NCBI GenBank assembly: GCA_965223435.1
Contig: CBDCWQ010000023.1
Location: forward strand, 124,001-188,000
Reading direction: 5' to 3'
DNA: 64,000 nucleotides
Origin: CBDCWQ01 sp965223435
GTDB taxonomy: Bacteria; Myxococcota; Kuafuiibacteriia; Kuafuiibacteriales; Kuafuiibacteriaceae
The notes under the pieces: generated by a model
The model's input: the letters and a program-made list of their open reading frames with translations, nothing else
The model's database searches: none
What the model was told of the DNA's origin: nothing
Shown here: positions 9,001 to 15,010 of the stretch, piece by piece
Layout: the number at the start of each line of letters is the position of its first letter
How positions within the stretch are numbered: position 1 is the stretch's first letter
Position numbers and translations under genes: made by a program

Positions 9001-11661
9001 GGCGTCACCGGGGCGAGAGGCGTTGGGCGCCGACGCATAATAGAGGATGGCGATTTCCGATGGGCCGGACGCACCCGTTTGGTTCACCTGGATTTGCGGC
9101 CGGTGGCCACTGGCCACAAAGGCGCGGGTACTGGTCCACGTTTTGCCTCCGTCCTCTGAGGATCGCAGCTGAATGGCGCGGGTCTCGGGTGCGTTCGGGG
9201 TGGGGCTGGCGTCCTTTTCGTAGGCCGCGAACAACCGCCCCGAAGGGGCCGTCGTCAGGACCGGGTATGAAAGTTGCGCCTTTTGGTGGGGCGCAAAGCT
9301 GTCGTCTACGACGGATATTCGCCATCGCGCCTCGATGCCCGCGTTCCAGTCGCCTTGTTTCCATCCTGGCTCGCCGGAGTCGGATGGGGCCCAAACGCCC
9401 TCTTCGAGAGGCCGTTGGGCCACTTTGATGACCTGGTGGTTTTGCCAAGTTCCGCGGTATCGGTATTGATACTGAATACCGAGGCTTTCGTAGAGGGACT
9501 CGTCGCCGGCTTCGTAGGCGGTCTTCCACGTCTGTCGCCATCCGATGACCCGCCGGGTGGGTTTGAGGAGGAAAAGGACTTCGTCGCTGTAAACCGGATC
9601 TCTGTACATCTGTTCCCAGATGGGGTTGAGGACGGGGGCGGCGTTCCAGGTGCGGGTTTGATGCGCGATGATACTGACCTGGTGTTGGTCGATGTGCAAA
9701 GAAGGTGTGTACACAAAGGCCTCTTCCCACCAGTGTAGATACGGTCCGATGGGGTCTCCTTCGTTGTTGGGGTCAGGCTCCAGCTCCAAAGGATAGGCGT
9801 CGTCGCACCAGCACTGGTCGCAGGGGCATTGTCCATTGACCTTGTCGTACTGAACTTTGGTCTTCACCAGTTCGGTGGCCGGTCTACGGTGGTGGATATC
9901 AAAGACGCTGAGGAGCTTGCCTTTGTGGTCTCGCTCACCGACCAGATCTTTGAGGTAGTACACCTTGTTCGATTCGTTCCACACCATGTGATGGTGGCCC
10001 TTCGCGTCGTAGGCCAGTCCGAGGTCGCGTTTGTAGGCGGTATTTTCGCGCAGGACTTGCTCGCCCTCGGCGCAGGAATGGAAATCTTGGCCGTGGTTGC
10101 AGCTTCTTCGAAGCACGATTTTGCTGGTGACCTCGTCGCCCGTTTTTGGACTCCTTGGCACCTCGACCCAAGCGATGTCGACGCTTGACCCGTGGACGGC
10201 CAGCGCCAGTTCAAGGATCTGCGTTTGTGGCCCGGGCGCAGCGACAATCACGGAGTCTGCTTCGGCCTCGGTAGCGGTGTTGGGCGCCAAGAAACGAAGG
10301 CTCTGCCGGTAGTGAATGCGATCGCTTTGCCCATGGGGGTCTCTGACCAGATAGGCAAGATGGGTCACGGTACGCCCTTCGTTGTTCACAATGAGCAGCT
10401 TGGGCTGCGAGGCGGATAATCCTGGTGGGCTGGCGTGATGCGGCGGTGTAAAGGCTGCGGGCGGCGTGGTGGGGGCATGGGGCCGATAGGCAACCGCGGG
10501 TGAGGGGGTCGATCGACGGACTTGTCCGTCTTGGCCTTGGACTTGGGTACGCAAGTGATAGTGATATACGGCTTCTTGTTCGGGCACGGTGTCGTCGAAC
10601 CAGGTGGTGTTGATCTGATCTCTCAGCAGCGAGCCGTTTCGATAGAGGGCATATCGAACCTCAACCCCTTCGGGCATGGCGCTTCCATCCGCGAAGGCTC
10701 GGGGCGCCTGCCAAAAAATGCGGACCGTCTCTTGGACGCCGGTGGCAACCAGTCCTGAAGGGGGTCCCGGAGGGTGATTGGGGGCCCTACCCAGGGGATC
10801 GTAGGTCCGGGTAATGGTCTGAGCATGCGTGTTGCCAGCCCAATCCTCCGCGATGAGGGTGAAGGTGTTGGTACCTTCGACCAGTGCGACCACCGCAGTA
10901 AAAGTTTCTCCAGTGATGCTGATGGGCACAACATCTTCAGTCGTGGGTTTTTGTCTGTGTAGCGATAGGGTTTTGATGCGGTGCGTCCGAAAGGCCCCTC
11001 GAAGGACCAGCTGGGGCGCGTAGACGGTGCCCTGAAGCCCTCCGAAGACGCGAAGATTGGCCGGTGCCGTTCGCTCACGCGGTCCGCGTTCCGAAACCCA
11101 TACCAAGGGTCCAGCCTTTGGGTCTTCGTTCAAGGACGGTGCGATGTGTACTGCGGTGTTCTTGGTGTAGACAAGATACGCGACGCCCGGCTTCAGCACG
11201 TCGCCTACGGCGACTGTACGGTAGCGATGATCGGAGGGGTGCCAGGCGTAGATGGGGTCGATGGCTGAATCTTGATAGGGGGTCGGTTGGGATACCGACA
11301 GGAGGCTCCAGCCGGGGGACAGGCCCACGCTCGAAGTCTCGGTGCTTAAGAGTTCGGCATTGAGGGCTACGCTGCCTTCTTGTTGCGCATGAAGCCATAC
11401 CATCGAGGCGGGTGTGTCACTCTGGCCAGGGATTTCGGCTCGCCAAAGCTGTACGCCCTCGGGAAAAGAGATCGCGTCTGACTTCTGAAGGGCAACAAGG
11501 TTCCACCCTTGGCTCCAGGACAGCATGTGGGCTGCGGGTGGGGGCGCGACGGTTTCGCCGGCCGTCGATGGTGGGGCCAAAAACAAGCTCAAAAAGATCA
11601 AGAGTGGGCCGAGCACCGCGGGGCCCCCAAAGTGTGTCTGGTGTTCGAAGCTGAAATACAT
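1..11661 (-). CDS. Giant exported protein A: propeller, toroid, ART-like and RNase III domains (3' end outside window)
   Basis: One reading frame is open from 11661 to the left edge, at least 3887 codons, so the C-terminus is missing. Start ATG 11661 is chosen because a signal-like hydrophobic stretch follows (LLIFLSLFLAPPSTAG); an in-frame ATG at 11772 also exists and neither has a strong ribosome site. Domains in order (residues from 11661): GWNLV module near 48; FN3-like segment with the DGS.MP.G pattern (about 290-380); sialidase-like propeller with Asp-box SEDGGKTW near 830 and Cys cluster CPCDQCWC near 615; 18-residue repeats (about 990-1062); helical toroid region (FERVWVYTQG 1133, TEHNLDVLSVLN 1355, AIDNCSW 1458, YHLEATAG 1528); then three ART-fold segments (about 2743-2868, 2926-3016, 3368-3483) and an RNase III catalytic domain (about 3722-3848). 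It is paralogous to the proteins at 24066, 30478 and 50989. The likely role is an exported toxin or predation effector, which is inference. Confidence 0.85.
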   Translation of the reverse strand, partial: MYFSFEHQTHFGGPAVLGPLLIFLSLFLAPPSTAGETVAPPPAAHMLSWSQGWNLVALQKSDAISFPEGVQLWRAEIPGQSDTPASMVWLHAQQEGSVALNAELLSTETSSVGLSPGWSLLSVSQPTPYQDSAIDPIYAWHPSDHRYRTVAVGDVLKPGVAYLVYTKNTAVHIAPSLNEDPKAGPLVWVSERGPRERTAPANLRVFGGLQGTVYAPQLVLRGAFRTHRIKTLSLHRQKPTTEDVVPISITGETFTAVVALVEGTNTFTLIAEDWAGNTHAQTITRTYDPLGRAPNHPPGPPSGLVATGVQETVRIFWQAPRAFADGSAMPEGVEVRYALYRNGSLLRDQINTTWFDDTVPEQEAVYHYHLRTQVQGQDGQVRRSTPSPAVAYRPHAPTTPPAAFTPPHHASPPGLSASQPKLLIVNNEGRTVTHLAYLVRDPHGQSDRIHYRQSLRFLAPNTATEAEADSVIVAAPGPQTQILELALAVHGSSVDIAWVEVPRSPKTGDEVTSKIVLRRSCNHGQDFHSCAEGEQVLRENTAYKRDLGLAYDAKGHHHMVWNESNKVYYLKDLVGERDHKGKLLSVFDIHHRRPATELVKTKVQYDKVNGQCPCDQCWCDDAYPLELEPDPNNEGDPIGPYLHWWEEAFVYTPSLHIDQHQVSIIAHQTRTWNAAPVLNPIWEQMYRDPVYSDEVLFLLKPTRRVIGWRQTWKTAYEAGDESLYESLGIQYQYRYRGTWQNHQVIKVAQRPLEEGVWAPSDSGEPGWKQGDWNAGIEARWRISVVDDSFAPHQKAQLSYPVLTTAPSGRLFAAYEKDASPTPNAPETRAIQLRSSEDGGKTWTSTRAFVASGHRPQIQVNQTGASGPSEIAILYYASAPNASRPGDAPVRPLHLARTRDGVHFSNTPLQAIDVPSPPLASDPPGSNFWAPLALAMPVNESPVALRPLGLELLDGFATASIPVEWVDSLPAGPLHHKTGLTQSGPLSDTGGSTHQTTPITPIDGQTRALHLATNHGFIGIDGQRPRLHLARDNTFTGIDGATPGLHLARGNAFIGIDGPTPGLQLVPGGARSNLERARELRTTLLKFIESPHPQWVQTEFHPNDRGGASSRGALAPEGLENEADGRDAQILAGFERVWVYTQGISLEHAVRQDEHQKARGLARWLCDEQNAVWEGDHILGWPFSKNTQDDTWKDARLVTGASAWAIHGLGAFLASASFVGLEADEKTHFRTCYSFALAGLKRHRVAVDLTNGARKPPGSACAPEDCAFLMTAGWTTQGLQHAKSPWKLGLTENESETWSYYSILDALGYDDFDETQPPAIQRTWTQGGHTVEDEVPELTRDQFDILKKRTQATNVVTEHNLDVLSVLNHSLRHQDKLWPHATQAEQEARRADLEAWRDGVRTGLFTLLWESGNEKPAIEHKAPNACRTETKTIEMKGRVITGGEFSASGQFLAHPEVAIDNCSWLALSVDYDTLPSRHVEQLEVCLAYSIDKFADHMPHGVNNQCYFGAHYFPNTFHDPYIDQSDQQEVSYHLEATAGLILGLHRFYEAHPERGEPLEQTARTLWTGVQGFVRDHGFIYSSRRIQDLSARLASSTAVIWYLDVYEALEGQDGRDLRPLKNYAEAVESQSVARSVHDAWATLKDQSEPYLPPDGQDGQEYDLVRSQGGRAGTRVEDQALAILAAVSQNDFEQAARWASGLLHAVVRSPNDLLGEDWHFLVEIHTHDEGARVSQKALETELLALYALFRFQRLRPANTDPEDRFQSRLRETLTQVLSTLRRRHLRHQHGLTWFAQSEDDDDGQSARTTDQILAYFVLQEAAHLDLLPALKIDPEALKTALLSIFWDEDTHQPRHTITSDADLSPPSPGTSALYSLFASDVHDVVKAQQALDASFAARSTLAKANAQASFVESPLVWLLALRRASDFDPRLAELALLEFEALEGTAFPAERILVHHPQGTFGAQPGPLLVGTTPKEQRDPARHGIMRLLSKAEDAYVETVGALFASDPEPYLFDALITRLTHLRFLEAMLENGVPVDQWAANPATHGAFSGRIRETVADLRGLCEPGSPLEARRAKMERYLGLSCEDTTQLFEAHLVRRGGTPDADMGLLIWSTRTNPSSSPHAYTLTRLTSWLFDHHHQDPNDAPGDRVLGPGVGAETWGDATTTWQSPTMDEPLPTRPPTGWTVGRAREALRQRFKDAVDDTLGLGESPLSAPLGATYELSGVDSIAAHHPQSPAYWERTSFELRAFHQAQRSNPAFRYTFKGTPNHPPELNTSPEGLDRSQILRQLINRYADGRLPKIADETGLPVFLLHRMLKTGQANPDVLQKIAQGDVQGKMAVDAWALRDDRSIGEKNQPLSVLFAASMAPHGNHTIPTWETLLEGASALETPSILTLAFEPPDRPESENHAGPWRWPRFFEQAFAEPDEPGASSPVTALFGPSPEVVAHMAVALEFAKQLGAKEAFKITLVEILNVAVGTGLAAAMNEQEINALIDQVFVEENHNVILVEEGASLTVPLDYEFVGREPLFSIEDPSEIYAWPLEPTSHHPPGWENAFALSIIDNLGFGVGPEFRTQAAQWISAFIQGYVPQNIILKKTSHGVEIYRKPSLALWHGSARGVVLHVKGDGGGAELVHRQPGSWSRWYEEHVLTEDLPEYLREAYLRAVSAWLLDDLLAVPGRLSFHERKEQIKRQITGAGPHVKYVGAAGFSHEETPALIPATIIPAGTGRVAYYGLPHPTYAAAVQAVPDVAYCVTGARPGDPWAIIRADAEGDSIIDHMNGRRGNFITLSKEPTFDAGRMPEFKRAVTKSKGKVWIYKIRPPEGTLEVRSILEALGVRGSDTDKDTLLTPAIILSEYMISRHQVDENGIAIPGTEERNPEYAPAHKTPDNQTVTGPVIPLYTDLDLARWTLQHRGSDRTPAKANLARLTAPKLLIRGSHKQPTGTDGAFTTGLGPSIDEWGNPSDMTSVTHIRKTLETYIKPGLDNAPLRYFAYYIENGGRALNLEAIGEGGDYAESVFFGKVLPNEIIGAQESIFDPKTKKLTLGEYFVNPNYVPRSQPGTISGPSKGPVTYNVFDPAKITVVGDDVSQSAFYDSLHIASLVLRSDGFLELNLPEAPPQLENIGAVEKSIVAMNERAHARAEARGWSIQGLLRYWPATSNDFGIFRWNRAQGKPLTSAAEETPDGALAERLGYPIAVEVRPYRKNGAQVAFVSPEHQPKSIKLDLDGSGKRPRLTTTSVREVLRGAAYVFSRFVGRKTSYETLAEYVKHVPIRTKAASQDHLGEVHLEFKAPLKTMPESELIDFLDLAGHAAILHEHPFIIQFDNPPASEELNSPLRVFTKTKADWDTSTAKWNGETYQALAWSEGPLLNEEPVVVQFVSPRVPSSLKRGIVPRGKNNYRVQETYEDHWPSTSFVEVTTKPEQVQERVEWFDERVYIYTAVIPAKQALDLSIWARKNTKDEVSYGEGARILVADGIAWENIASWVRIAPSTPSKATANSDFSAQGYDSKVLNRVDQSLAETVAYTGTPLQGEIPRWGDKLDCCGAITKTLSYELFTPPVPRNSGFADVIVWQNTGKELGRAWVDDKGFLHFYFQNMGYAGDEEPPSIRNRRTRVLNTLIEQVLNQEILVGKRVRGAFAEWLQDDQEWDSLEEKIKTEARRKTDPRTQDDKGLRQIAAERIVVSESLSGQGLLQHGFVLETITHPGGGGLLTTFSRLPGLAPGHVSTLQKSLGYTFTKKHLLEQALSPETTEFESLEYLGDAVLEVVAITGQMKQFPAKSSAHLKRLREQVVNNFALNVLAQQLELPRFFNVSFVGEERNFRNKEKTPADAVEALIAAMFLDADQLGPVATHMEPWFAIPHETLTFNDRWFVFRTWARETYGPGVRTRYEHFR
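118..498 (-). other. RNase III catalytic domain within giant protein A
   Basis: The segment opens with LQKSLGYTF.KKHLLEQAL, carries the family signature as ESLEYLGDAVLEVV, continues HLKRLREQVVN and ends ADAVEALIAAMFLDAD, the order seen in bacterial RNase III. Residues equivalent to E. coli E38, E41, D45, D114 and E117 are E3748, E3751, D3755, D3824 and E3827. The D45-D114 gap is 69 residues in both, so the metal-binding site looks complete. The frame is continuous with the exported giant protein upstream. No dsRNA-binding domain is visible between the end of the domain (118) and the window edge, but the gene continues outside. The family cleaves double-stranded RNA; its position at the end of a secreted protein is highly unusual. 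An internal start yielding a separate RNase III cannot be excluded. Confidence 0.88.
1215..1560 (-). other. ADP-ribosyltransferase-like domain 3 in giant protein A
   Basis: The segment contains PVVVQFVSPRVPSSLKRGIV followed by PRG, matching the (V/L)YR..SR.P..(I/L)...G..PRG opening of toxin-type ARTs. STSFVEVTTKPEQV matches the F(V/I)S(T)T..P..(A/V) strand, RVYIYTAVIPA matches the VY.(V/I) strand, and DGIAWENIASWVRI matches the closing GGIP.E.I.G(W) element. The first-strand Arg is replaced (VVVQF) and the Glu motif is not clear (DEVSYGEGARIL), so the copy may be structural or inactive. It lies about 240 residues before the RNase III domain. Confidence 0.5.
2553..2886 (-). other. ADP-ribosyltransferase-like domain 2 in giant protein A
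   Basis: This second ART-fold segment follows about 60 residues after the first. It shows KLLIRGSHKQP (first-strand Arg, R2930), SDMTSVTHI in place of the STS motif (S2962), YFAYYIENGGRALNL (the central strand and turn) and YAESVFFGKVLPNEIIGA, which matches the Glu-loop followed by the G.(I/L)P..I pattern, with E3010 at the catalytic position. Arg-Ser-Glu spacing of 32 and 48 residues fits the class. Of the three copies this one best retains an R-S-E triad and is the best candidate for activity. The overall match is weaker than for domain 1 outside these motifs. Confidence 0.5.
3060..3435 (-). other. ADP-ribosyltransferase-like domain 1 (pertussis toxin S1-like) in giant protein A
   Basis: Motifs fall in the order of pertussis toxin S1. 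VAYCVTGARPGD aligns with VYRYDSRPPED; SIIDHMNGRRGNFITLS aligns with the VLDHLTGR...FVSTS stretch; VWIYKIRPP aligns with YIYEVRA; and ILSEYMISRHQV aligns with YQSEYLAHRRI. The catalytic Glu (S1 E129) is E2850 and the active-site His (S1 H35) is H2772. The Arg equivalent to S1 R9 appears to be Cys2747, although the second Arg of the SRPP motif is kept (R2752). Spacing (25 and 78 residues) is comparable with S1 (26 and 94). The fold assignment is fairly firm; NAD-dependent activity is uncertain because of the Arg loss. Confidence 0.68.
8476..8688 (-). repeat. 54-bp tandem repeat, about four units, in giant protein A
   Basis: Units begin at 8476, 8530, 8584 and 8638, each 54 bp (18 codons); the last is incomplete and diverged. 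On the minus strand they encode repeats of the type LHLARGNAFIGIDGPTPG, with the core F.GIDG conserved. They sit between the propeller and the helical toroid region and are absent from the other three paralogues, so they look like a lineage-specific linker expansion. Confidence 0.9.
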
Positions 11662-11772
11662 TTGCTTAGGCCACGTTTCATCGCACGAAGCGATCCATGT
11701 CTCATGAATGGCGCCGTTCCCCACAGTCGCGACGTGGGTTTCTACCGCCTCGTGGCTTACGAATCTAGCCAT

Positions 11773-12325
11773 AAACAAGATTTCTTGGTGGCGACACGAA
11801 ATCGGAAGCGATCCAGCCGTTGTCGCCTTATTGCAGGGTTTATTGCAGATTTTGGCCCCCGCGTGCCACGCAATCAGGCGTGGGGAACCCCGGTGCCGCT
11901 GACTGGTGCGTTGCGGGTTGTGAGGGTACTCCGAGTTGTCAACCCTCATGGACGGCTCATCCTTCTAGGGCCTCGGCCGATAGTCCAGGCTTTTGGTTGT
12001 AAGCTATTGTAATGACGGAAATATCTACCTAGACACGAAGAAGCCTGAGCGGTTTTCCGGTCCAATCCGGTCGCTGAAGGGTTTCGAACGATCGCCGCGA
12101 CGCTCGCGTTTCGGCAATCAAACGGTGTCCCTTACGCAACCCGAAGATTCGACCCTCTCAGCGTTCAGGGCGTTTGGTGTGGTGATTGAGATATTGTCGG
12201 TCTACCCTGGCACCCAATACAGCGATACGTGTGTCTCGGAAGTTGCAATTGTTTCAGTCAAACAAGCATCTGGGCGTTGAAAGCGGCTTTTTCCTGGGCG
12301 TGCCTCTGTGCTAGCTTCTGCGGCG
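11773..12325. other. Divergent intergenic region
   Basis: About 550 bp between giant protein A (minus) and the cupin lipoprotein (plus), or 660 bp if the 11661 start is used. It should hold both promoters. I see no convincing -35/-10 pair, sigma-54 site, RNA gene or coding frame with protein-like composition. Confidence 0.5.
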
Positions 12326-12811
12326 ATGATTTTGAGATGTATGCTCTTTTTGTCGCTGCTTGCCACCGCCTGCGTGACCAGAGAGGTCGGCATGATGGCG
12401 TTTCCTCAGGGAAAAGTACAGCATGTGGTCCGCTCCAAGAGCACACCGTGGAAGCCGTGCCCTTCAAGCTTGCCCTCTGGCTGCGAAATGGCAGTGCTTG
12501 AGGGCAATCCAAAGGCGCCCGATCTGTTTACCGTGCGCTTTCGAATCAAGGATAGTTTTGTCATGCCCGCGCACTGGCATCCCAAAGACGAACGGGTCAC
12601 CATCATCACCGGGCGGGTGGCGGTTGCGTTTGGCGCCGATGCTGACCGACAGCACGCTACCGAGTTTGAATCGGGCGACTACTATGTGAATGCCCGCCAT
12701 GCGGTACACCAAGTATGGGTCGAAGGCCCCGCCGTGCTTCAAATCACCGGCATTGGCCCCTGGAAAGCTGTGAACATCAGCGATGCGCCCCCCCCAGTGC
12801 GCAAGCCATAG
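12326..12811 (+). CDS. Secreted cupin-domain lipoprotein
   Basis: A 161-residue protein starting MILRCMLFLSLLATAC, a short lipoprotein signal with lipobox LATAC. The mature part is a single cupin beta-barrel. PAHWHPKDERVTIITGRV is the first cupin motif with the H.H...E metal ligands, and the region around FESGDYYVNARHAVHQV is the second motif, supplying the final His. A GTG 18 bp upstream is in frame, but the ATG gives a normal signal peptide. Cupins of this type bind a divalent metal and small ligands; no substrate can be inferred. It is probably a single-gene unit, with a hairpin downstream. Confidence 0.8.
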   Translation: MILRCMLFLSLLATACVTREVGMMAFPQGKVQHVVRSKSTPWKPCPSSLPSGCEMAVLEGNPKAPDLFTVRFRIKDSFVMPAHWHPKDERVTIITGRVAVAFGADADRQHATEFESGDYYVNARHAVHQVWVEGPAVLQITGIGPWKAVNISDAPPPVRKP

Positions 12812-12827
12812 ATTCCAGCCGAGCTTC

Positions 12828-12843
12828 GGTGCCTACCGGCACC
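12828..12843 (+). terminator. Hairpin after the cupin gene
   Basis: A six-base perfect stem GGTGCC/GGCACC with loop TACC lies 17 bp after the cupin stop codon. There is no clear T-tract, so it is only a possible terminator. Confidence 0.4.
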
Positions 12844-13151
12844 CCTTGCTTCCTAGAGGTGGTGGTCTTGCGTTCAATTAAGGTTGGCGACCCGCAGTCC
12901 CACGAAAAGACCCGAAAAGCGATCTTGGCGAAAGACCCGGCTCGCTACGAGATTTCGACCGAGGTCAACCCCGTCAAGAATAACAAGACCAGCAAGGAGT
13001 AGCTCAGCTCTCGGCGTGAACAACACCGTTTCGAAAATCGGCTTTGGTAACGTTCCTCCGTCTGGGTGTAACGTTTTGAAGAAGGTTGCGATCAACATGA
13101 ATCAACAACGCATCCATTTGTAATCACATACATTTTGTTCATGGACTGATT

Positions 13152-13168
13152 TTGGCACCTCGATTGCT
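13152..13168 (+). promoter_or_regulatory. Sigma-54 (RpoN) promoter
   Basis: TTGGCAC followed by five bases and TTGCT matches the -24/-12 consensus (TTGGCAC-N5-TTGCW) exactly, with the GG and GC dinucleotides 12 bp apart. It lies 34 bp upstream of the start codon of the next gene, placing transcription initiation about 20-25 nt before the ATG. An enhancer-binding protein must therefore control this gene; its binding site was not identified. Confidence 0.75.
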
Positions 13169-13201
13169 TTGATGAATACAACACCCCCAAAAGGAGTCAT
13201 C

Positions 13202-14764
13202 ATGCCCTCTGTAGCCGCAACCAAGCCATATATTGCACCGTCCACAAGCTCAAAGGCCGCCCCCGCGGCCGCTGAGACCAAAACCCCAAAAAAGTCCAAG
13301 CCCAGCCCGAGTCGCGAGAAGGACACCTTTGAGCGTGTCGGCGTGCGTTCCGCGTACACTGCGCCACCGAAAGAAACGTCCGGCGACGCGAAGGTTGGCA
13401 AAATCGCATCCTGGATCCAAAAGACCGATGAAAGCACAATCGCAAAAGACACCGCGGCATCGCTCAAGAGAAGTCCGGTCGAATACTGGAACATGATGCT
13501 TGCCCTAAAAGACGATCATCCTCCGTCTTACCGAAAGGCCACCCGAGCTCTGGCCAGCGTCATCAAGGAGGGGGGGGTTACAAATCTATCAAATGCCCAC
13601 CGTGCCATCGGTAAGATTTATGACCGACGACCTGAGCTCCTTCCTGGTGTCCTCCAAGACATCACCAATGCCTCTCCTATGGCCGGTGCCAAAGCAGCGA
13701 CAGCGCTAGGTTCTTTGATGTCAGGACACTCCTGGAACCGCAACGACCTTGCGCTCACCAAAGCAGCCGCGAAACTCAAGGGCCCCGGAAAAGAGGCTGT
13801 TCAGAAAGCCGTCGCAGATCACGTGGCCAAACGGGAAAACGTGAAAAACCTCGACATCGATGGTGCAGCGTGGCTCGTAGAGCTTGAAGCGGACCCAAGA
13901 GCGTACGTCAAGAACATGGCGAAGTTGGCAGACACGGATACCAAGGCATACAAAAAGGAACTCCAAAAATTCGAGAAATTTGGTATGCGCACCAATCTTA
14001 GCGGGGGAGCGTACGCCGTTTTTGACCAACTTAAATCGTCTAAAATCCCTGGCGCGAACATCGTCAAAGCCGATCTGCTCAAAACACTTGAAGGCCGATA
14101 CAACAAGCTCAAGAAACATAACACCATTGCGTACCGAGAAGCTCGTGGGGCTCAAGCGCAAGCGATGGCCCATATCATGGACGACCCCAAACTCATCGGG
14201 TTTATGATGTCGAGCAAGTCTCGGCGACAGCAGTTCAAGAGCGTCATGAATACGATGGTCGAATCCGGAGGACGCCGAGGCCGCAAGACCGCCCGCAAGT
14301 TGGTCAAGTACACAGCGCAGGCTGCAGCGAAGTCTTTGCAGGGAGGCAACCAAGCAGATATCGAAAAACACGCGCGCCGAATGGGCGTTGTCGTAAGAAC
14401 AGCGATGGATGCGTTTAAGGCGCACGCTCCCGGAGAAGGATCGGCGAAAGAGATTCTCGGTGTCCTTGGCAACGTTCTTTCGAGCCTCACTCCAGGGGGC
14501 GGTACGGCCGCAACAATCGCCAAGATCCTGGCCTCCCACGGATACGGAAAGCTCTTAGACGCGGCCCTGGATCGGCCTGCCGGAGAAGACCCCTTTAAAT
14601 CGCGCATGCTCGGCATTTCGGGGGCAATCTTCCACGCGGTGCACGACCCCTACGGCCGAATATCAGAACAACCGGAAACATCAAAAGAGCGCATGGAGCT
14701 CGAACGAAAGCTCAACCTCTTCGATCGGTACATCAACGAAGGTTATACCGAAAACCACACCTGA
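13202..14764 (+). CDS. Unknown helical protein with disordered N-terminus, sigma-54 controlled
   Basis: Start ATG 13202 is set by a good ribosome site (AAAAGGAG, 6-7 bp spacing) and by the sigma-54 promoter, which overlaps the more upstream in-frame TTG and excludes it. The product is 520 residues. Residues 1-60 are low-complexity and rich in Ala, Pro, Ser and Lys; the rest is predicted mostly helical with many Ala/Lys helices, and no catalytic motif is visible. There is no signal peptide or membrane segment. A short alanine/glycine-rich stretch (PGGGTAATIAKILASHGYGK) lies near the C-terminus. I do not recognise the family. Soluble effectors of contact-dependent secretion systems often have such disordered N-termini, but that is only a suggestion. 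Confidence 0.75.
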   Translation: MPSVAATKPYIAPSTSSKAAPAAAETKTPKKSKPSPSREKDTFERVGVRSAYTAPPKETSGDAKVGKIASWIQKTDESTIAKDTAASLKRSPVEYWNMMLALKDDHPPSYRKATRALASVIKEGGVTNLSNAHRAIGKIYDRRPELLPGVLQDITNASPMAGAKAATALGSLMSGHSWNRNDLALTKAAAKLKGPGKEAVQKAVADHVAKRENVKNLDIDGAAWLVELEADPRAYVKNMAKLADTDTKAYKKELQKFEKFGMRTNLSGGAYAVFDQLKSSKIPGANIVKADLLKTLEGRYNKLKKHNTIAYREARGAQAQAMAHIMDDPKLIGFMMSSKSRRQQFKSVMNTMVESGGRRGRKTARKLVKYTAQAAAKSLQGGNQADIEKHARRMGVVVRTAMDAFKAHAPGEGSAKEILGVLGNVLSSLTPGGGTAATIAKILASHGYGKLLDAALDRPAGEDPFKSRMLGISGAIFHAVHDPYGRISEQPETSKERMELERKLNLFDRYINEGYTENHT

Positions 14765-15010
14765 TGCTCCTTCAGACGCCCTAAGGACCCCTCCCCGCGT
14801 TCCCCTTTCGGGGGGCAATCGAACGTATGCCTCGATAGTATATCGGAGCCAGGTCGCTTGAAAGCAAAGCGAAACGAAGGTGTAGAAGCTAAGCGAAACA
14901 AAGATGTAGGATAGCGGGTGCCAAGGTATCCCTGAAAGTTTCACGCCACTTGGTGTACTCACGTTCGTGATGAACAGCGGATATTCGACGTGGGAACAAG
15001 GGGTCTGGCT
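14765..15010 (+). other. Intergenic region with a 24-bp direct repeat
   Basis: Two adjacent 24-bp copies, 14862-14885 and 14886-14909, share the pattern AAGC.AAGCGAAAC.AAG.TGTAG with three mismatches. They lie about 100-150 bp before the OmpA start codon. They could be a regulator binding site or a small duplication. A weak CCCC/GGGG hairpin near 14808 may end the upstream transcript. Confidence 0.45.

Noticed and set aside
12871..13098. Minus-strand frame ending NLVASRVFRQDRFSGLFVGL-RVAN, resembling the end of formylglycine-generating-enzyme-type proteins.
   Set aside because: Only the last 30 or so residues are suggestive; the GGSW-type motif and the rest of the domain are absent, so at most a decayed fragment.
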